Part shown: in pieces, positions 40,621 through 49,383 of the stretch
Layout of the letters: each line of letters starts with the position of its first letter
Numbering within the stretch: the first letter of the stretch is position 1
Assembly: GCF_041260665.1 (NCBI RefSeq)
Contig: NZ_JBGCCT010000020.1
Span: 1 to 64,000, forward strand
DNA: 64,000 nucleotides
Source of the DNA: Catenulispora sp. GP43
Lineage (GTDB): Bacteria; Actinomycetota; Actinomycetes; Streptomycetales; Catenulisporaceae
Reading direction: 5' to 3'
The notes under the pieces: generated by a model
Database searches by the model: none
Told to the model about the DNA's origin: nothing
The model's input: the letters and a program-made list of their open reading frames with translations, nothing else
Program-made: the position numbers and the translations under genes

Positions 40621-43600
40621 CCCGCCAGAAACTCGTGGTCGCCCCCGACCGCGCCGACGCCTACCCGACCATCACCGCCGCGCTGCGCCAGGCCCGCGAC
40701 GGCGCACTGGTCTCCATCGCCCCCGGCACCTACCCCGAGCAGGTCGTGCTCGACCGGGTGGTCACCCTGGCCGCCGAGCAGGCCGCCGGCAGCGTGCGGA
40801 TCGAGGGCGGCGCCGGCGGCAGTGCCCTGATCGTCGACGCCGACGCCGTCCAGCTCTCCGGCCTGGTCCTGATCGGCGCCGGTGACCAGGCGCCGGCGGT
40901 CGAAGTGCGGCGCGGCGAGGCGGCGTTCGACGACTGCGAGATCGGCGGCGCCGCGTGGGCCGCGATGCTGGCGCACCACGCCGGGACGCTCGCGGTGCGC
41001 GGCTGCCGTGTCACCAACCGCACCGGGGCCGGGATCGTGGTGACTTCCGGCGGCGCCGCGGGCACCACCGGTGCCAACATCGTCGAGAACACGGTGATCG
41101 AGGACGTCGGCTCCTCGGCGATCGTGGTCGCCGAGACCGGCCGCCTGACCGCGAAGGGTTGCACGGTCACCGGCCCGGTCGGCAACGGGATCGTCGTCAA
41201 CGGCACCGCCCACGCGATCGTCGAGGACTGCCAACTCACCGCGTGCGGCAAGCCCGCGCTGGCCGTGGAGCAGGCGGCCGGCGCCCGGCTGACCGGGGTG
41301 CGGGTCAGCGGCGGCGCCGCGCTCGACCTCTACATCGCTTCCCGCGGCGAGGTGGAGGTCACCGGCTGCGCCTTCACCGGCTCCGGCGGCCAGGCCGTCT
41401 ACGTGGCCGAAGCCTCCGCGCCGGTCCTCACCGACTGCACCGTCGCCGACGCCGCCGGCGCGGTCTACGTCACCGGCAAGGCCCGGCCGCGCTTCGACCG
41501 CTGGCAGATCAGCGGCTGTCCGGTCGGCGTCCTGGTCGACGGCGGCAGCGACGCGCTGTTCATCGCCGTGCAGATCCGCGACGCCGCCCAGAGCGCCGTG
41601 TTCGCCACCGGCGCGGCCACCGCGCAGTTCGAGGAGCTGACGGTGGTGGCCGACGGCTCCGGGATCCGCGCGCAGGCCGGCGCGGTGCTCCAGGTCCGGG
41701 GCGGCGACCTGCGGACCCAGGGCACCGGCGTCGAGCTTTCCGACGGCGCCGGCGTCGAGCTCGGCCGGGTGCAGATCCGGGCCGCCGACGGCAACGGCCT
41801 GGTCGCGGCCGAGGACGCGAAGGCCAAGCTGGAGTCGTGCGTGCTGCGTGCCTGCGGCACCACCGTGACCGGCTCGGCCCTCACCGCCCACGACACAGAG
41901 TTCTGCGACGCCCCGCGCTCGGCCGTGACGGTGCACGAGGGCGCGACGTTCGCCGCGACCGACTCCCGCCTGACCGGCGCCGGCGGCCACGGCCTCGACG
42001 TCCACGACGGAGGCCGCGCCGACCTGCGGGGCTGCCGCATCGCGGGGAACAAGGACGAGGCCGTCCACGCCCCGGAGGGCGCCGTCGACATGATCGACTG
42101 CGAGATCCGCGAGGGGCGCGAGGCCGGTCCGGTCCGCCAGGTCCGCCAGATCCGGGAGGCCCGCGAAACCCGCGATGTCCGAGAGCTTCCCAACGGCCCC
42201 GACGGCTCCGACGGCTCCGACGGCTCGGACGGCCCCGACAGCCCCGAGACCCCCAAGGCCCCCGGCCTGGCCCGCCACATCGGCACCGGCCCGCTGGCCG
42301 AACTGGAGGCGCTGGTCGGCCTGACCAACGTCAAGCAGGAGGTCAATGGCCTGATCGACCTGATCAAGATGGCGCAGCGGCGCGAGGAGATGGGCCTGCC
42401 CATGCCGCCGATGAGCCGTCACCTGGTCTTCGCCGGTCCCCCCGGCACCGGCAAGACCACCGTCGCCCGCATCTACGGCGCGGTCCTGGCCGAGCTCGGC
42501 GTGCTGCCCCGCGGCCACATGATCGAGGTCGCCCGCGCCGACCTGGTCGCCCAGTACGTCGGCGCCACCGCGATCAAGACCACCGAGGTGGTGACCAAGG
42601 CCCTGGGCGGCGTGCTGTTCATCGACGAGGCCTACACCCTGACCAACCAGTCCAAGGGCGCCGGCCCCGACTTCGGCCGCGAGGCGGTCGAGACCCTGAT
42701 GAAGATGATGGAGGACCACCGCAACGAGCTGGTGGTCATCGCGGCCGGGTACTCCGAGCACATGGAGCAGTTCCTGAGCTCCAACCCCGGTATGGCCTCG
42801 CGCTTCTCGCGCACGATCGAGTTCCCGAACTACAGCGTCGCCGAGCTCGTCACCATCGTGCGCGGCATGTGCGCCGCGCACCGCTACGACCTCGGCGACG
42901 ACACGCTCGCCGCGCTCACCCGCTACTTCGAGCAGGCGCCCAAGGGCCCGACATTCGGCAACGGCCGCGTCGCGCGCAAGGTCTTCGAGGAGATGGTCGG
43001 CAACCAGGCCACCCGGCTGGCCTCGCACCCCGAGGCGCACGACTCCGACCTGAGCCGCTTCACCGCGGCGGACCTCGGCGCCGCGGCCGCCAGCGGCGGG
43101 GAGGCAGGGCTGCGCGACGGCTTCGACGACACCCCCGGCATGCGCCGCCTGGCCGCGCTGGCCGGCCTGGACCAGGTGCGCGAGGCCCTGCGGGCCCGGC
43201 TGGCCGGACTGGTCCGGCTGCGCGACGGCGGCCAGCCCACCACGGGCCTGGCCAACCTGGTGCTGGAGGGCCGCCCCGGGTCCGGACGCGGCGCCGTCGC
43301 CCGCATCTACGCACACTGTCTCGCCGACCTCGGCCTGATCCGGTCCCGCGCCGTGCACGAGGCCGCGCTGAGCGAGTTCCCGGCACGCTGGGCCGGCCAG
43401 CCGGCCTTCTTCGCCCGCTCGGTGTTCGCCGAGGCCGAGTCCGGAGTGCTGCTGCTGCGGCTGGACGACGCCTTCGCCGCGTCCGGCGACCAGGCGCGCG
43501 CCGCCGTGCTGGAAGCGCTGCCGCGGGCCGTCGCCGACCATCCCGGGGTCGCCGTCGTCCTGGCCGTCGAGCCGCAGCACGCCGCCGACCTGTTGCGCGG

Positions 43601-43898
43601 CCGCGCCGATCTGCTCGACTGCTTCGCCGAGTCGCTGGTCCTGGCCGACTACTCGCCCTCCGACCTGGCCCTGCTCAGCGCGCGTCATCTGGCCCGGCGC
43701 GGATACCAGATCGGCGAGGCCGGGATGACCGCGCTGGCCGAGTGCTTCGCCGACACGCCCGCGGACACCGGGGTGCCCGAGGCCTTCGCGTTCGCCGCGC
43801 GGGTCGCGGACCTGGCGCGATCGCCGGTGCTGGAACCCGAGGACGTGTGGCGGGTCGTCGAGCATGCGTCCGAGCGCCGGCCGGAGTTGGTGTCCTGA
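40617..43898 (+). CDS. eccA: EccA-like AAA+ ATPase fused to a right-handed beta-helix
   Basis: A 1093-residue protein. Residues ~1-490 are pectate-lyase-like beta-helix coils (repeated units such as GAGIVVTSGGAAGTTGANIV and GSSAIVVAETGRLTAKGCTV). A low-complexity Asp-Gly-Ser linker (~522-545) leads to a CbxX/EccA-type AAA+ domain (~560-800) with Walker A GPPGTGKTT near 608, Walker B VLFIDEAYTL and the arginine-finger region NPGMASRFSRTIEFP. A second AAA-like domain follows (~830-1090) whose P-loop reads GRPGSGRGA, with Arg for Lys, so it is probably inactive. Classic EccA has TPR repeats instead of the beta-helix. It overlaps both neighbours (ATGA and TGATG). Confidence 0.9.
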   Translation: MTRQKLVVAPDRADAYPTITAALRQARDGALVSIAPGTYPEQVVLDRVVTLAAEQAAGSVRIEGGAGGSALIVDADAVQLSGLVLIGAGDQAPAVEVRRGEAAFDDCEIGGAAWAAMLAHHAGTLAVRGCRVTNRTGAGIVVTSGGAAGTTGANIVENTVIEDVGSSAIVVAETGRLTAKGCTVTGPVGNGIVVNGTAHAIVEDCQLTACGKPALAVEQAAGARLTGVRVSGGAALDLYIASRGEVEVTGCAFTGSGGQAVYVAEASAPVLTDCTVADAAGAVYVTGKARPRFDRWQISGCPVGVLVDGGSDALFIAVQIRDAAQSAVFATGAATAQFEELTVVADGSGIRAQAGAVLQVRGGDLRTQGTGVELSDGAGVELGRVQIRAADGNGLVAAEDAKAKLESCVLRACGTTVTGSALTAHDTEFCDAPRSAVTVHEGATFAATDSRLTGAGGHGLDVHDGGRADLRGCRIAGNKDEAVHAPEGAVDMIDCEIREGREAGPVRQVRQIREARETRDVRELPNGPDGSDGSDGSDGPDSPETPKAPGLARHIGTGPLAELEALVGLTNVKQEVNGLIDLIKMAQRREEMGLPMPPMSRHLVFAGPPGTGKTTVARIYGAVLAELGVLPRGHMIEVARADLVAQYVGATAIKTTEVVTKALGGVLFIDEAYTLTNQSKGAGPDFGREAVETLMKMMEDHRNELVVIAAGYSEHMEQFLSSNPGMASRFSRTIEFPNYSVAELVTIVRGMCAAHRYDLGDDTLAALTRYFEQAPKGPTFGNGRVARKVFEEMVGNQATRLASHPEAHDSDLSRFTAADLGAAAASGGEAGLRDGFDDTPGMRRLAALAGLDQVREALRARLAGLVRLRDGGQPTTGLANLVLEGRPGSGRGAVARIYAHCLADLGLIRSRAVHEAALSEFPARWAGQPAFFARSVFAEAESGVLLLRLDDAFAASGDQARAAVLEALPRAVADHPGVAVVLAVEPQHAADLLRGRADLLDCFAESLVLADYSPSDLALLSARHLARRGYQIGEAGMTALAECFADTPADTGVPEAFAFAARVADLARSPVLEPEDVWRVVEHASERRPELVS

Positions 43899-44749
43899 TG
43901 CTTGAGAGCACTGAGAACGCCGAAGAGACCGAGCCCGCCGAGGACGGCCCGCTGCCGCTGATCGCCTACCGCGTCGCGCGCAACCACCTGGACATCACCG
44001 CCGCCCCGATCCGCCGGGAATGGATGGACGCGACCAGCGAGCGCTTCGTCAACCGCTGCCTGCCGCTGCTGATCGCCAACCAGTCCGGCTGGTGGCTGAT
44101 CAACTCCGAGACCTTCGTCGCCCGCTGGGACGGCGGCGACAACGTCTCCAGCCTGCACATCGAGTACGAGGGCGTGGCCCGGCACCACGAGGCGTCCAGC
44201 CACTTCGGCTACGGCATCCTCACCTGGCGGGTCCCGGTGCTCATCCGCACCCCGCCGGGCTGGAACCTGCTGGTACGCGGCCCCGCCAACCTGCCCAAGG
44301 ACGGCGCCTGGCCGCTGGAGGGCGTGGTGGAGACCGACTGGGCGGTCGCCACGTTCACCATGAACTGGAAGATCACCCGGCCCGGCGCCGACATCGAGTT
44401 CCGGGCCGGGGAGCCGTTCGCCATGATCGTCCCGCAGCGCCGGGGCGACCTGGAGCGCTTCGAGCCGGCGCGCGCTCCCATGGAGGCCATGCCCGAGGAG
44501 TCCGCCTACCGGTCCTGGACCGCGAGCCGCTTCGACTTCCTCGTCGGCCGCGAGCTGCCCGGCGCCGATCCCGACGCGCCGCAGTGGCAGCGCGACTACA
44601 TGGCCGGGACCGGGCCGGGGGTCGGACGCTTCGCCGAGCACCAGCGCCGGCTGCGGTTGCGGGAGTTCGCCGTCGAGGCCCCCGACCCCGCCGCGCCGCC
44701 CGCCGCGCCGTCCTGCGGGAGGCCGCCTGTGCCGCACGCCGAAGGGTGA
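43898..44749 (+). CDS. DUF6065-like protein
   Basis: A 283-residue protein beginning with a Glu-rich segment and then LIAYRVARNHLDITAAPIRR, EWMDATSERFVNRCLPLLIA and NQSGWWLINSETFVARWDGG, the pattern I associate with DUF6065. The fold appears to be an all-beta enzyme-like or binding domain with many tryptophans; no catalytic residues are known. Starts at the ATG overlapping the eccA stop. Being locked between eccA and the WXG100 genes suggests a job in substrate maturation or chaperoning. Confidence 0.75.
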   Translation: MLESTENAEETEPAEDGPLPLIAYRVARNHLDITAAPIRREWMDATSERFVNRCLPLLIANQSGWWLINSETFVARWDGGDNVSSLHIEYEGVARHHEASSHFGYGILTWRVPVLIRTPPGWNLLVRGPANLPKDGAWPLEGVVETDWAVATFTMNWKITRPGADIEFRAGEPFAMIVPQRRGDLERFEPARAPMEAMPEESAYRSWTASRFDFLVGRELPGADPDAPQWQRDYMAGTGPGVGRFAEHQRRLRLREFAVEAPDPAAPPAAPSCGRPPVPHAEG

Positions 44750-44880
44750 CCGGTGGGGCAGGGCTCCATGGTGAGTCGGGCACGGCTGCCCGCAACCCGT
44801 GGCCGCCGCCTTCTCGCGCACCCGAGCATGAACTCGGCAAGCGGCCCGCAGGCCGCGTCCCTCCACAGGAAGGAGGCCCC

Positions 44881-45225
44881 GTGTCCACCCCGACCACGGG
44901 CTCCGCGAACACCTCCGTCGACGTCCAGGGCATGGTCTCGGCCCAGCAGGACTTCCAGAACGCCCTCGACCAGGTCAACACGGCCTTCCAGGACATGTCC
45001 GAAGAGCAGTCGACGCTGATGGCGAACTGGACCGGCGAGGCGGCCTCGACCTTCGGCCGGGCCCTGGCCGCCTACCTGGACGACCTGGGCATCGTGCAGA
45101 AGCAGCTGGCCGGTATGTGCGAGAAGCTCTCGTCCCACACCGGCGTCTACACCAACACCCACGAGCAGTCCTCCGAGATGGCCTCCGCTTTCATGCAGGG
45201 CCTGCCCGGCCTGCAGGGCCTGTGA
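44881..45225 (+). CDS. WXG100 family secreted protein (EsxB-like)
   Basis: A 114-residue protein with the two-helix WXG100 hairpin: NWTGEAASTFGRALAAYLDD holds the WxG turn, and the C-terminal YTNTHEQSSEM carries a YxxxE-like export signal (YTNTHE) recognised by EccC. It starts at a GTG directly behind AGGAAGGAGG, the strongest ribosome site in the window, implying high expression. It probably dimerises with the next gene's product. A diverged copy lies at 63219-63938. Confidence 0.92.
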   Translation: MSTPTTGSANTSVDVQGMVSAQQDFQNALDQVNTAFQDMSEEQSTLMANWTGEAASTFGRALAAYLDDLGIVQKQLAGMCEKLSSHTGVYTNTHEQSSEMASAFMQGLPGLQGL

Positions 45226-45257
45226 GCCCGGCGCCCGACACCGAAAGGTACTGATCC

Positions 45258-45548
45258 ATGGCCACGTACACGGTCAACATGAGCAACGTCCAGGAGGTCG
45301 CCGCGCAGATGGGCGTGATCTCCCAGCACATCCAGCAGCTGCTCTCCGAGCTCGACGACGGCTCCAAGATGCACCTGGCGGAGTGGACGTCGGACTCGCA
45401 GCAGGCGTACTACGCCGCCAAGGCCGTCTGGGACGCCAAGGCCGCCGACATGGCGGTGCAGGCCAACAACGCCATGAACTCGCTGAGCAACATCAACGAC
45501 GCCTACGCCAACGCCGAGTACCAGGGGCTCGGCCTCTGGGAGCAGTGA
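45258..45548 (+). CDS. WXG100 family secreted protein (EsxA-like)
   Basis: A 96-residue protein. The turn reads EWTSDSQQAYYAAKAVWDAK, a WxS variant of WxG, between two helices; the C terminus ends EYQGLGLWEQ. Length and pairing with the preceding 114-residue WXG100 gene fit an Esx heterodimer exported by the EccB-C-D machine. GAAAGG precedes the ATG. Confidence 0.92.
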   Translation: MATYTVNMSNVQEVAAQMGVISQHIQQLLSELDDGSKMHLAEWTSDSQQAYYAAKAVWDAKAADMAVQANNAMNSLSNINDAYANAEYQGLGLWEQ

Positions 45549-45551
45549 GCC

Positions 45552-46223
45552 GTGAGCGATCCCACCAGCGACATGAACTGGACGTCCCCGGACGGCCAGT
45601 ATCTGTACGACTACACCGATAAGACCTGGTACGCGAACACGTACGAGCCCGGTTTCGGCGACTCCGGCGGCTACTACGACTGGGAGAAGTGCGATCCCCC
45701 CAAGGGGCTCAATCCTCCGAACCTGCAGTGGTCGCCGAACGACGCCAACCGGCCGCCGCCGTCCTCGCTGCCCAAGGGCCCGGGCCCCAACCCGCCGAAG
45801 GTCCCCGGCGGCAAGACGAACTCCGGCACCACCTCGGTCGACACGCCGTCGCTGGACCTGTTCGCCGACCACATCAAGTCGCTGCAGGACCCGGTCAACG
45901 GCCTGGTGACGACGCTCAAGAAGATGACCCCCGTGCAGCCGGGCGCGTTCTACCACGCCGACATGATCCGCACGAACATCAGCGGCGACAACGGCGACGG
46001 CGGCATCCAGGCCAAGTACCACACGGCCCTGAGCGACCTGGGCAACGGCCTGCTCAGCGTGCACAACGCGGTGAGCGCGCTGACCCTGAAGTACAAGACC
46101 ACGGAGGAGGCCAACAAGGCCGACGCCGGGGACGTCCAGAAGGCCTTCAACGGGGCCCAGGGGTACTTCAGCGGAGTGGTGAGCGACACCGGCGGCGGCG
46201 GCAGCCCGCCGGGCGGCAGCTGA
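45552..46223 (+). CDS. Longer T7SS-associated protein, possible substrate
   Basis: A 223-residue protein starting with a GTG three bases after the esxA-like stop. A Tyr/Asp-rich N terminus (YLYDYTDKTWYANTYEPGFG) leads into a Pro-rich linker and then a helical domain (LFADHIKSLQDPVNGLVTTL, AKYHTALSDLGNGLLSVHNA) like the long helical pairs of LXG/WXG substrates, ending in a Gly/Pro tail. There is no signal peptide, and a WxG turn is not obvious. Position makes it a probable third substrate or chaperone of the Esx pair. Confidence 0.68.
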   Translation: MSDPTSDMNWTSPDGQYLYDYTDKTWYANTYEPGFGDSGGYYDWEKCDPPKGLNPPNLQWSPNDANRPPPSSLPKGPGPNPPKVPGGKTNSGTTSVDTPSLDLFADHIKSLQDPVNGLVTTLKKMTPVQPGAFYHADMIRTNISGDNGDGGIQAKYHTALSDLGNGLLSVHNAVSALTLKYKTTEEANKADAGDVQKAFNGAQGYFSGVVSDTGGGGSPPGGS

Positions 46224-46238
46224 GCGGTACCGGGGAAA

Positions 46239-46291
46239 CCGGGCCGCGGCACGCCGCGCCGGATGGTCGGGCCCGGCGTGCCGCGGCCCGG
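46239..46291. terminator. 18-bp perfect stem, probable terminator
   Basis: CCGGGCCGCGGCACGCCG (46239-46256) and its exact complement CGGCGTGCCGCGGCCCGG (46274-46291) flank a 17-base loop, 16 bases after the preceding stop. There is no T tract, which is usual for actinobacterial hairpin terminators. It ends the eccC-to-esx unit. Confidence 0.75.
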
Positions 46292-46303
46292 GCGCGGTGC
46301 CGG

Positions 46304-46361
46304 CATCTGTGCGGTCTGACTGACACCTGTGCGGCTGACTGACATCTGTGCGGCTGATTGA
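46304..46361. repeat. Three tandem 19-20-bp repeats upstream of the WXG giant
   Basis: CATCTGTGCGGTCTGACTGA (46304-46323), CACCTGTGCGGCTGACTGA (46324-46342) and CATCTGTGCGGCTGATTGA (46343-46361). At each junction the sequence (C/T)TGACA is formed, the last being a perfect TTGACA -35 hexamer (46358-46363). They lie between the terminator and the start at 46386, so they are probably part of the promoter or operator of the second unit, although no good -10 fits. Confidence 0.65.
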
Positions 46362-46385
46362 CATCGGAGCGAGAGACGCAAGGGT

Positions 46386-49250
46386 ATGGGCGACAGCAGC
46401 AACAGCGAGACCACCGGCGGCGGGTTCGTCGAGGGCCCCAACGGGGGGTTGTTCGGCAATCCCGCCACCCACGGGTCCAAGAACGACTACGCCGGCTGGG
46501 ACTGGCACCAGATCGAGGCCGCCATCCTCGGCGGCGCCGAGCTGCCGCCGGGCGACACCGACGCCCAGTCGCGGGCCCAGGGCATCGCCGATCCGCAGAC
46601 CCTCATCGACGCCGGCTACGACTTCTACAACGTCCAGGCGACGCTGCAGATGGTCGGGCAGAGCATCATCGACCAGGCGAACGCGCTGGCCGGCACCAAC
46701 GGCCCGTGGACCGGGGCGGCCGCCGACGCGTTCCTGAGCGCGATGACGACGTTCTCCAACCAGGTGCTGGCCGTCGCGCAGTCCCTGGCCGGCGGGCCGA
46801 CCGGGGTCGACTCGATCCCGAACCAGCTGGTGAACAACGGCAACTACCTGAGCTGGGCGCAGTCGCAGATGTCGTCGATCGACAACTACTACGCCACCGC
46901 CGCGCTGAACATGACCCCGCCGGCCTCGGTGGTCAACGGCCTGGTGATGATCCACGAGAAGCCCGAGCTGGTCAAGATGATGACCAGCGACATGCGCAAG
47001 GTCCTGAACGACCTGGCCGCCGACTACCAGGTGACGATCGACGGCGTGCACGCGCCGCCGCCGGTCAACGATCCCACCAAACAGCCGCCGATCTCGCCCC
47101 CGCCGCCGATCCCGCCGCCGCCCCAGGTTCCCCCGCCGCCCCAGGTCCCGCCGCCGCCCCAGGTTCCCCCGCCGCCGCAGGTCCCGCCGCCCCCGCAGGT
47201 TCCGCCGCCGGGGAAGGTGCCTCCGCCGCCCCAGGTGCCGCCGCCCCCGAAGGTGCCGCCGCAGACTCAGGTACCGCCGCCGGCCAAGGTGCCGCCGCCG
47301 GGCCAGACTGTGCCGCCCCCGGGATCCGTGGTGCCGCCGCCGCTTCAGACGAAGGCGATCGCGCCGCCTCCGGGCTCGGTCGTGCCGCCGCCGGACGGGG
47401 TCACCGTGCCCCCGGCGAAGGTCGCGCCGCCGCCGGGCGATTCCTCGGGCTCTGGTTCGGGCGCGGGCAGCCAGCTGCCGCCTCCGGTCTCGGTCGTGCC
47501 GCCGCCGGTGAAGAGCGTCGGCCCGGACGGCCTGCCGCTGCCGGTGACCACCAACCGAAGCGTCACGAACCCGGAGAACCTGCCGAACGACCAGCTGTCC
47601 GGCGTCCACGCGCCCGGGACGCTCGATCCGACCATGGACAAGGTACTGAACCCGGGCAACGAGCTGACCGGCCGGTACCCGGTCTCGAACCCGCCCGGGA
47701 CGACGGACTCGCTGAAGGGGAACGGGAACGGCAACGGGGTCGGGGCGGATGGACTGCCCAAGGACCTGTCGCTGACCAAGCCTCCTGTCACCAGTCCGCT
47801 GAGCCCTCCGCTGGACGTGCCGTTGCAGAGCAACGGCCCGGACAGCACCGACCGCACCGGCGGCGGCATGCCGATGATGCCGCCGATGGGCGGGGGGAGC
47901 GGTTCGCAGAACAACAACGAGCGTCCGGACGCTTCGGGGCTGCTGCGGTCTTCGATCGCGCCGTGGCTGGAGTCCGCGCCGCCCGGGTCCGTGAACGAGC
48001 CCGGGTCCGAACTCGGCGCGCCCAAGGGCGGCCTGGGGCTGAACGACGCAACCGGCCGGGTGCCCGGGGCGCCGCTCGAGACCGGTCCGCTGACGGAGTC
48101 CGGGCTGCCCAACGGGCTGAACGAGTCCGGGCTGCCCACGGAGGAGTCCCTGACCGGCAGCGGTCCCGGCGCAGGCGAGGGCGGGATGCCGATGATGCCG
48201 CCGATGGGCGGGCAGAACGGGTCGCAGAACTCGAACAGCGAGCGTCCGGATGCCGCGGGGCTGCTGCGCGAGGGCGCGGCGCCGTGGCTGGAGTCGGCGG
48301 CGCCGGGTTCGGTGAACGAGCCCGGGTCGGAGGGCGGGGCGCCGTCCGGCGGTTCGGGCTTGAAGGACGGTCCGCTGACGGAGTCGGCTTTGCCGACCGA
48401 GGGCCTGCCGACCGAGGGCCTGCCGCTCGAAGGTCTGTCGAACGAGTCCGGGCTGCCGAAGGAGGCCGGCCTGCCCACGGAGGAATCCCTGTCCGGCAGC
48501 GGCCCCGGCGCCGGCGAGCCCGGCATGCCGATGATGCCGCCGGGCTCCGGTGCCGGATCGCAGAACTCGAACACCGAGCGCTCCGATTCCTCGGGCCTGC
48601 TCGGCGGTGTCCAGGAGCCCTGGTCCGGCGAGGAGTCCGAGGCGCTGGCCGGCGAGGCCGGCTCGGCCGACGGGACCGGCGCCGGGGGAGTGGGCCTCAC
48701 CGGATGGGTGCCTGGTCCGGCGATTGAGGAAGAGACCGGACACAAGCACGAGTCCAAGCCCAAGTCGGGGATTGTTCCCGGCCCGGCGCCCGACGTCGTC
48801 CCGGTCCTCGGCCAGCCCGCCGGCGGCGCGGACCACAGCTCCTGGGAGGTCGGCGCCTCGGCCGCCTCCGCCTTGCTGGGACTCAGCGGCCTGCTGCGGA
48901 GCTCCGATCCCGACGATCGCGAGATAGACGCCCGCATCATCTCCTCCGAGACCGACGCCTGGATCGACGAGGAACCGCCGGTCGCCCCGCCGGACGGCGA
49001 ACCGGAGATGACCACGTGGCGCCGGGCCGCGGGCGAGGCGCCCGCCAGCGCGAACCGTGATCCGGACCTGCGCTCGGGCCGCTTCCCGCGGGGCTACGTA
49101 CCGCCGGCCCCGTCGGAGGACGAGGACGAACTCCTGGAGGAGGACGACGAAGAATCCGAAGAGGAGACCGGCACCGTCGCGGCGAAGCTGCTGACTCAGG
49201 ACTCTTCAACATGGGGTCGCCGCACCGACGACCTGAGCGCGCTGGAGTGA
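46386..49250 (+). CDS. WXG-domain protein with long Pro-rich and repeat region
   Basis: A 954-residue protein. The N-terminal ~220 residues form a PPE-like helical domain: DPQTLIDAGYDFYNVQATLQ, then the WXG turn GPWTGAAADAFLSAMTTFSN (Trp near 108). Residues ~235-390 are PPPPQVPPPP-type repeats. Residues ~490-760 contain imperfect repeats of about 100 residues, each with GMPMMPP, an E-R-(P/S)-D element, a PW(L/S) motif and LPTEESL. The C terminus is very acidic (EDEDELLEEDDEESEEETG). No signal peptide. Similar proteins span the envelope as T7SS substrates or tethers; the role is unknown. Confidence 0.8.
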   Translation: MGDSSNSETTGGGFVEGPNGGLFGNPATHGSKNDYAGWDWHQIEAAILGGAELPPGDTDAQSRAQGIADPQTLIDAGYDFYNVQATLQMVGQSIIDQANALAGTNGPWTGAAADAFLSAMTTFSNQVLAVAQSLAGGPTGVDSIPNQLVNNGNYLSWAQSQMSSIDNYYATAALNMTPPASVVNGLVMIHEKPELVKMMTSDMRKVLNDLAADYQVTIDGVHAPPPVNDPTKQPPISPPPPIPPPPQVPPPPQVPPPPQVPPPPQVPPPPQVPPPGKVPPPPQVPPPPKVPPQTQVPPPAKVPPPGQTVPPPGSVVPPPLQTKAIAPPPGSVVPPPDGVTVPPAKVAPPPGDSSGSGSGAGSQLPPPVSVVPPPVKSVGPDGLPLPVTTNRSVTNPENLPNDQLSGVHAPGTLDPTMDKVLNPGNELTGRYPVSNPPGTTDSLKGNGNGNGVGADGLPKDLSLTKPPVTSPLSPPLDVPLQSNGPDSTDRTGGGMPMMPPMGGGSGSQNNNERPDASGLLRSSIAPWLESAPPGSVNEPGSELGAPKGGLGLNDATGRVPGAPLETGPLTESGLPNGLNESGLPTEESLTGSGPGAGEGGMPMMPPMGGQNGSQNSNSERPDAAGLLREGAAPWLESAAPGSVNEPGSEGGAPSGGSGLKDGPLTESALPTEGLPTEGLPLEGLSNESGLPKEAGLPTEESLSGSGPGAGEPGMPMMPPGSGAGSQNSNTERSDSSGLLGGVQEPWSGEESEALAGEAGSADGTGAGGVGLTGWVPGPAIEEETGHKHESKPKSGIVPGPAPDVVPVLGQPAGGADHSSWEVGASAASALLGLSGLLRSSDPDDREIDARIISSETDAWIDEEPPVAPPDGEPEMTTWRRAAGEAPASANRDPDLRSGRFPRGYVPPAPSEDEDELLEEDDEESEEETGTVAAKLLTQDSSTWGRRTDDLSALE

Positions 49251-49331
49251 GCGGGGCGGCCGGGCTGTGTCGGCCTCAATCCGATTGACCGGCGTGGCCG
49301 GAAAGGAAGACGCCGGTGTCTGTTTGGGCAA

Positions 49332-49369
49332 GGCGTGCTCCGGGACGGTGATCGGTCCCGGAGCACGCC
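49332..49369. terminator. 15-bp perfect stem before the ybaB-like gene
   Basis: GGCGTGCTCCGGGAC (49332-49346), an 8-base loop and the exact complement GTCCCGGAGCACGCC (49355-49369), 82 bases after the preceding stop. Immediately after it, TAGCGT (49371-49376) is a -10 box seven bases from the next ATG, so one transcript ends here and a leaderless one probably begins. Confidence 0.75.
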
Positions 49370-49383
49370 CTAGCGTGGGAGCC

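Noticed and set aside
40497-43865. 1122-codon minus-strand frame opposite the EccA-like gene
   Set aside because: Shadow frame; the opposite strand encodes AAA+ motifs and beta-helix repeats.
47085-47560. CRISPR-like or intergenic repeat array
   Set aside because: The periodic CCGCCGCCCCAGGT units are in frame and code for PPPPQV repeats of the WXG protein.
45147-48836. 1229-codon minus-strand frame across the WXG genes
   Set aside because: Runs antisense through several real genes and their intergenic hairpin; no ribosome site and Arg-rich repeats only.
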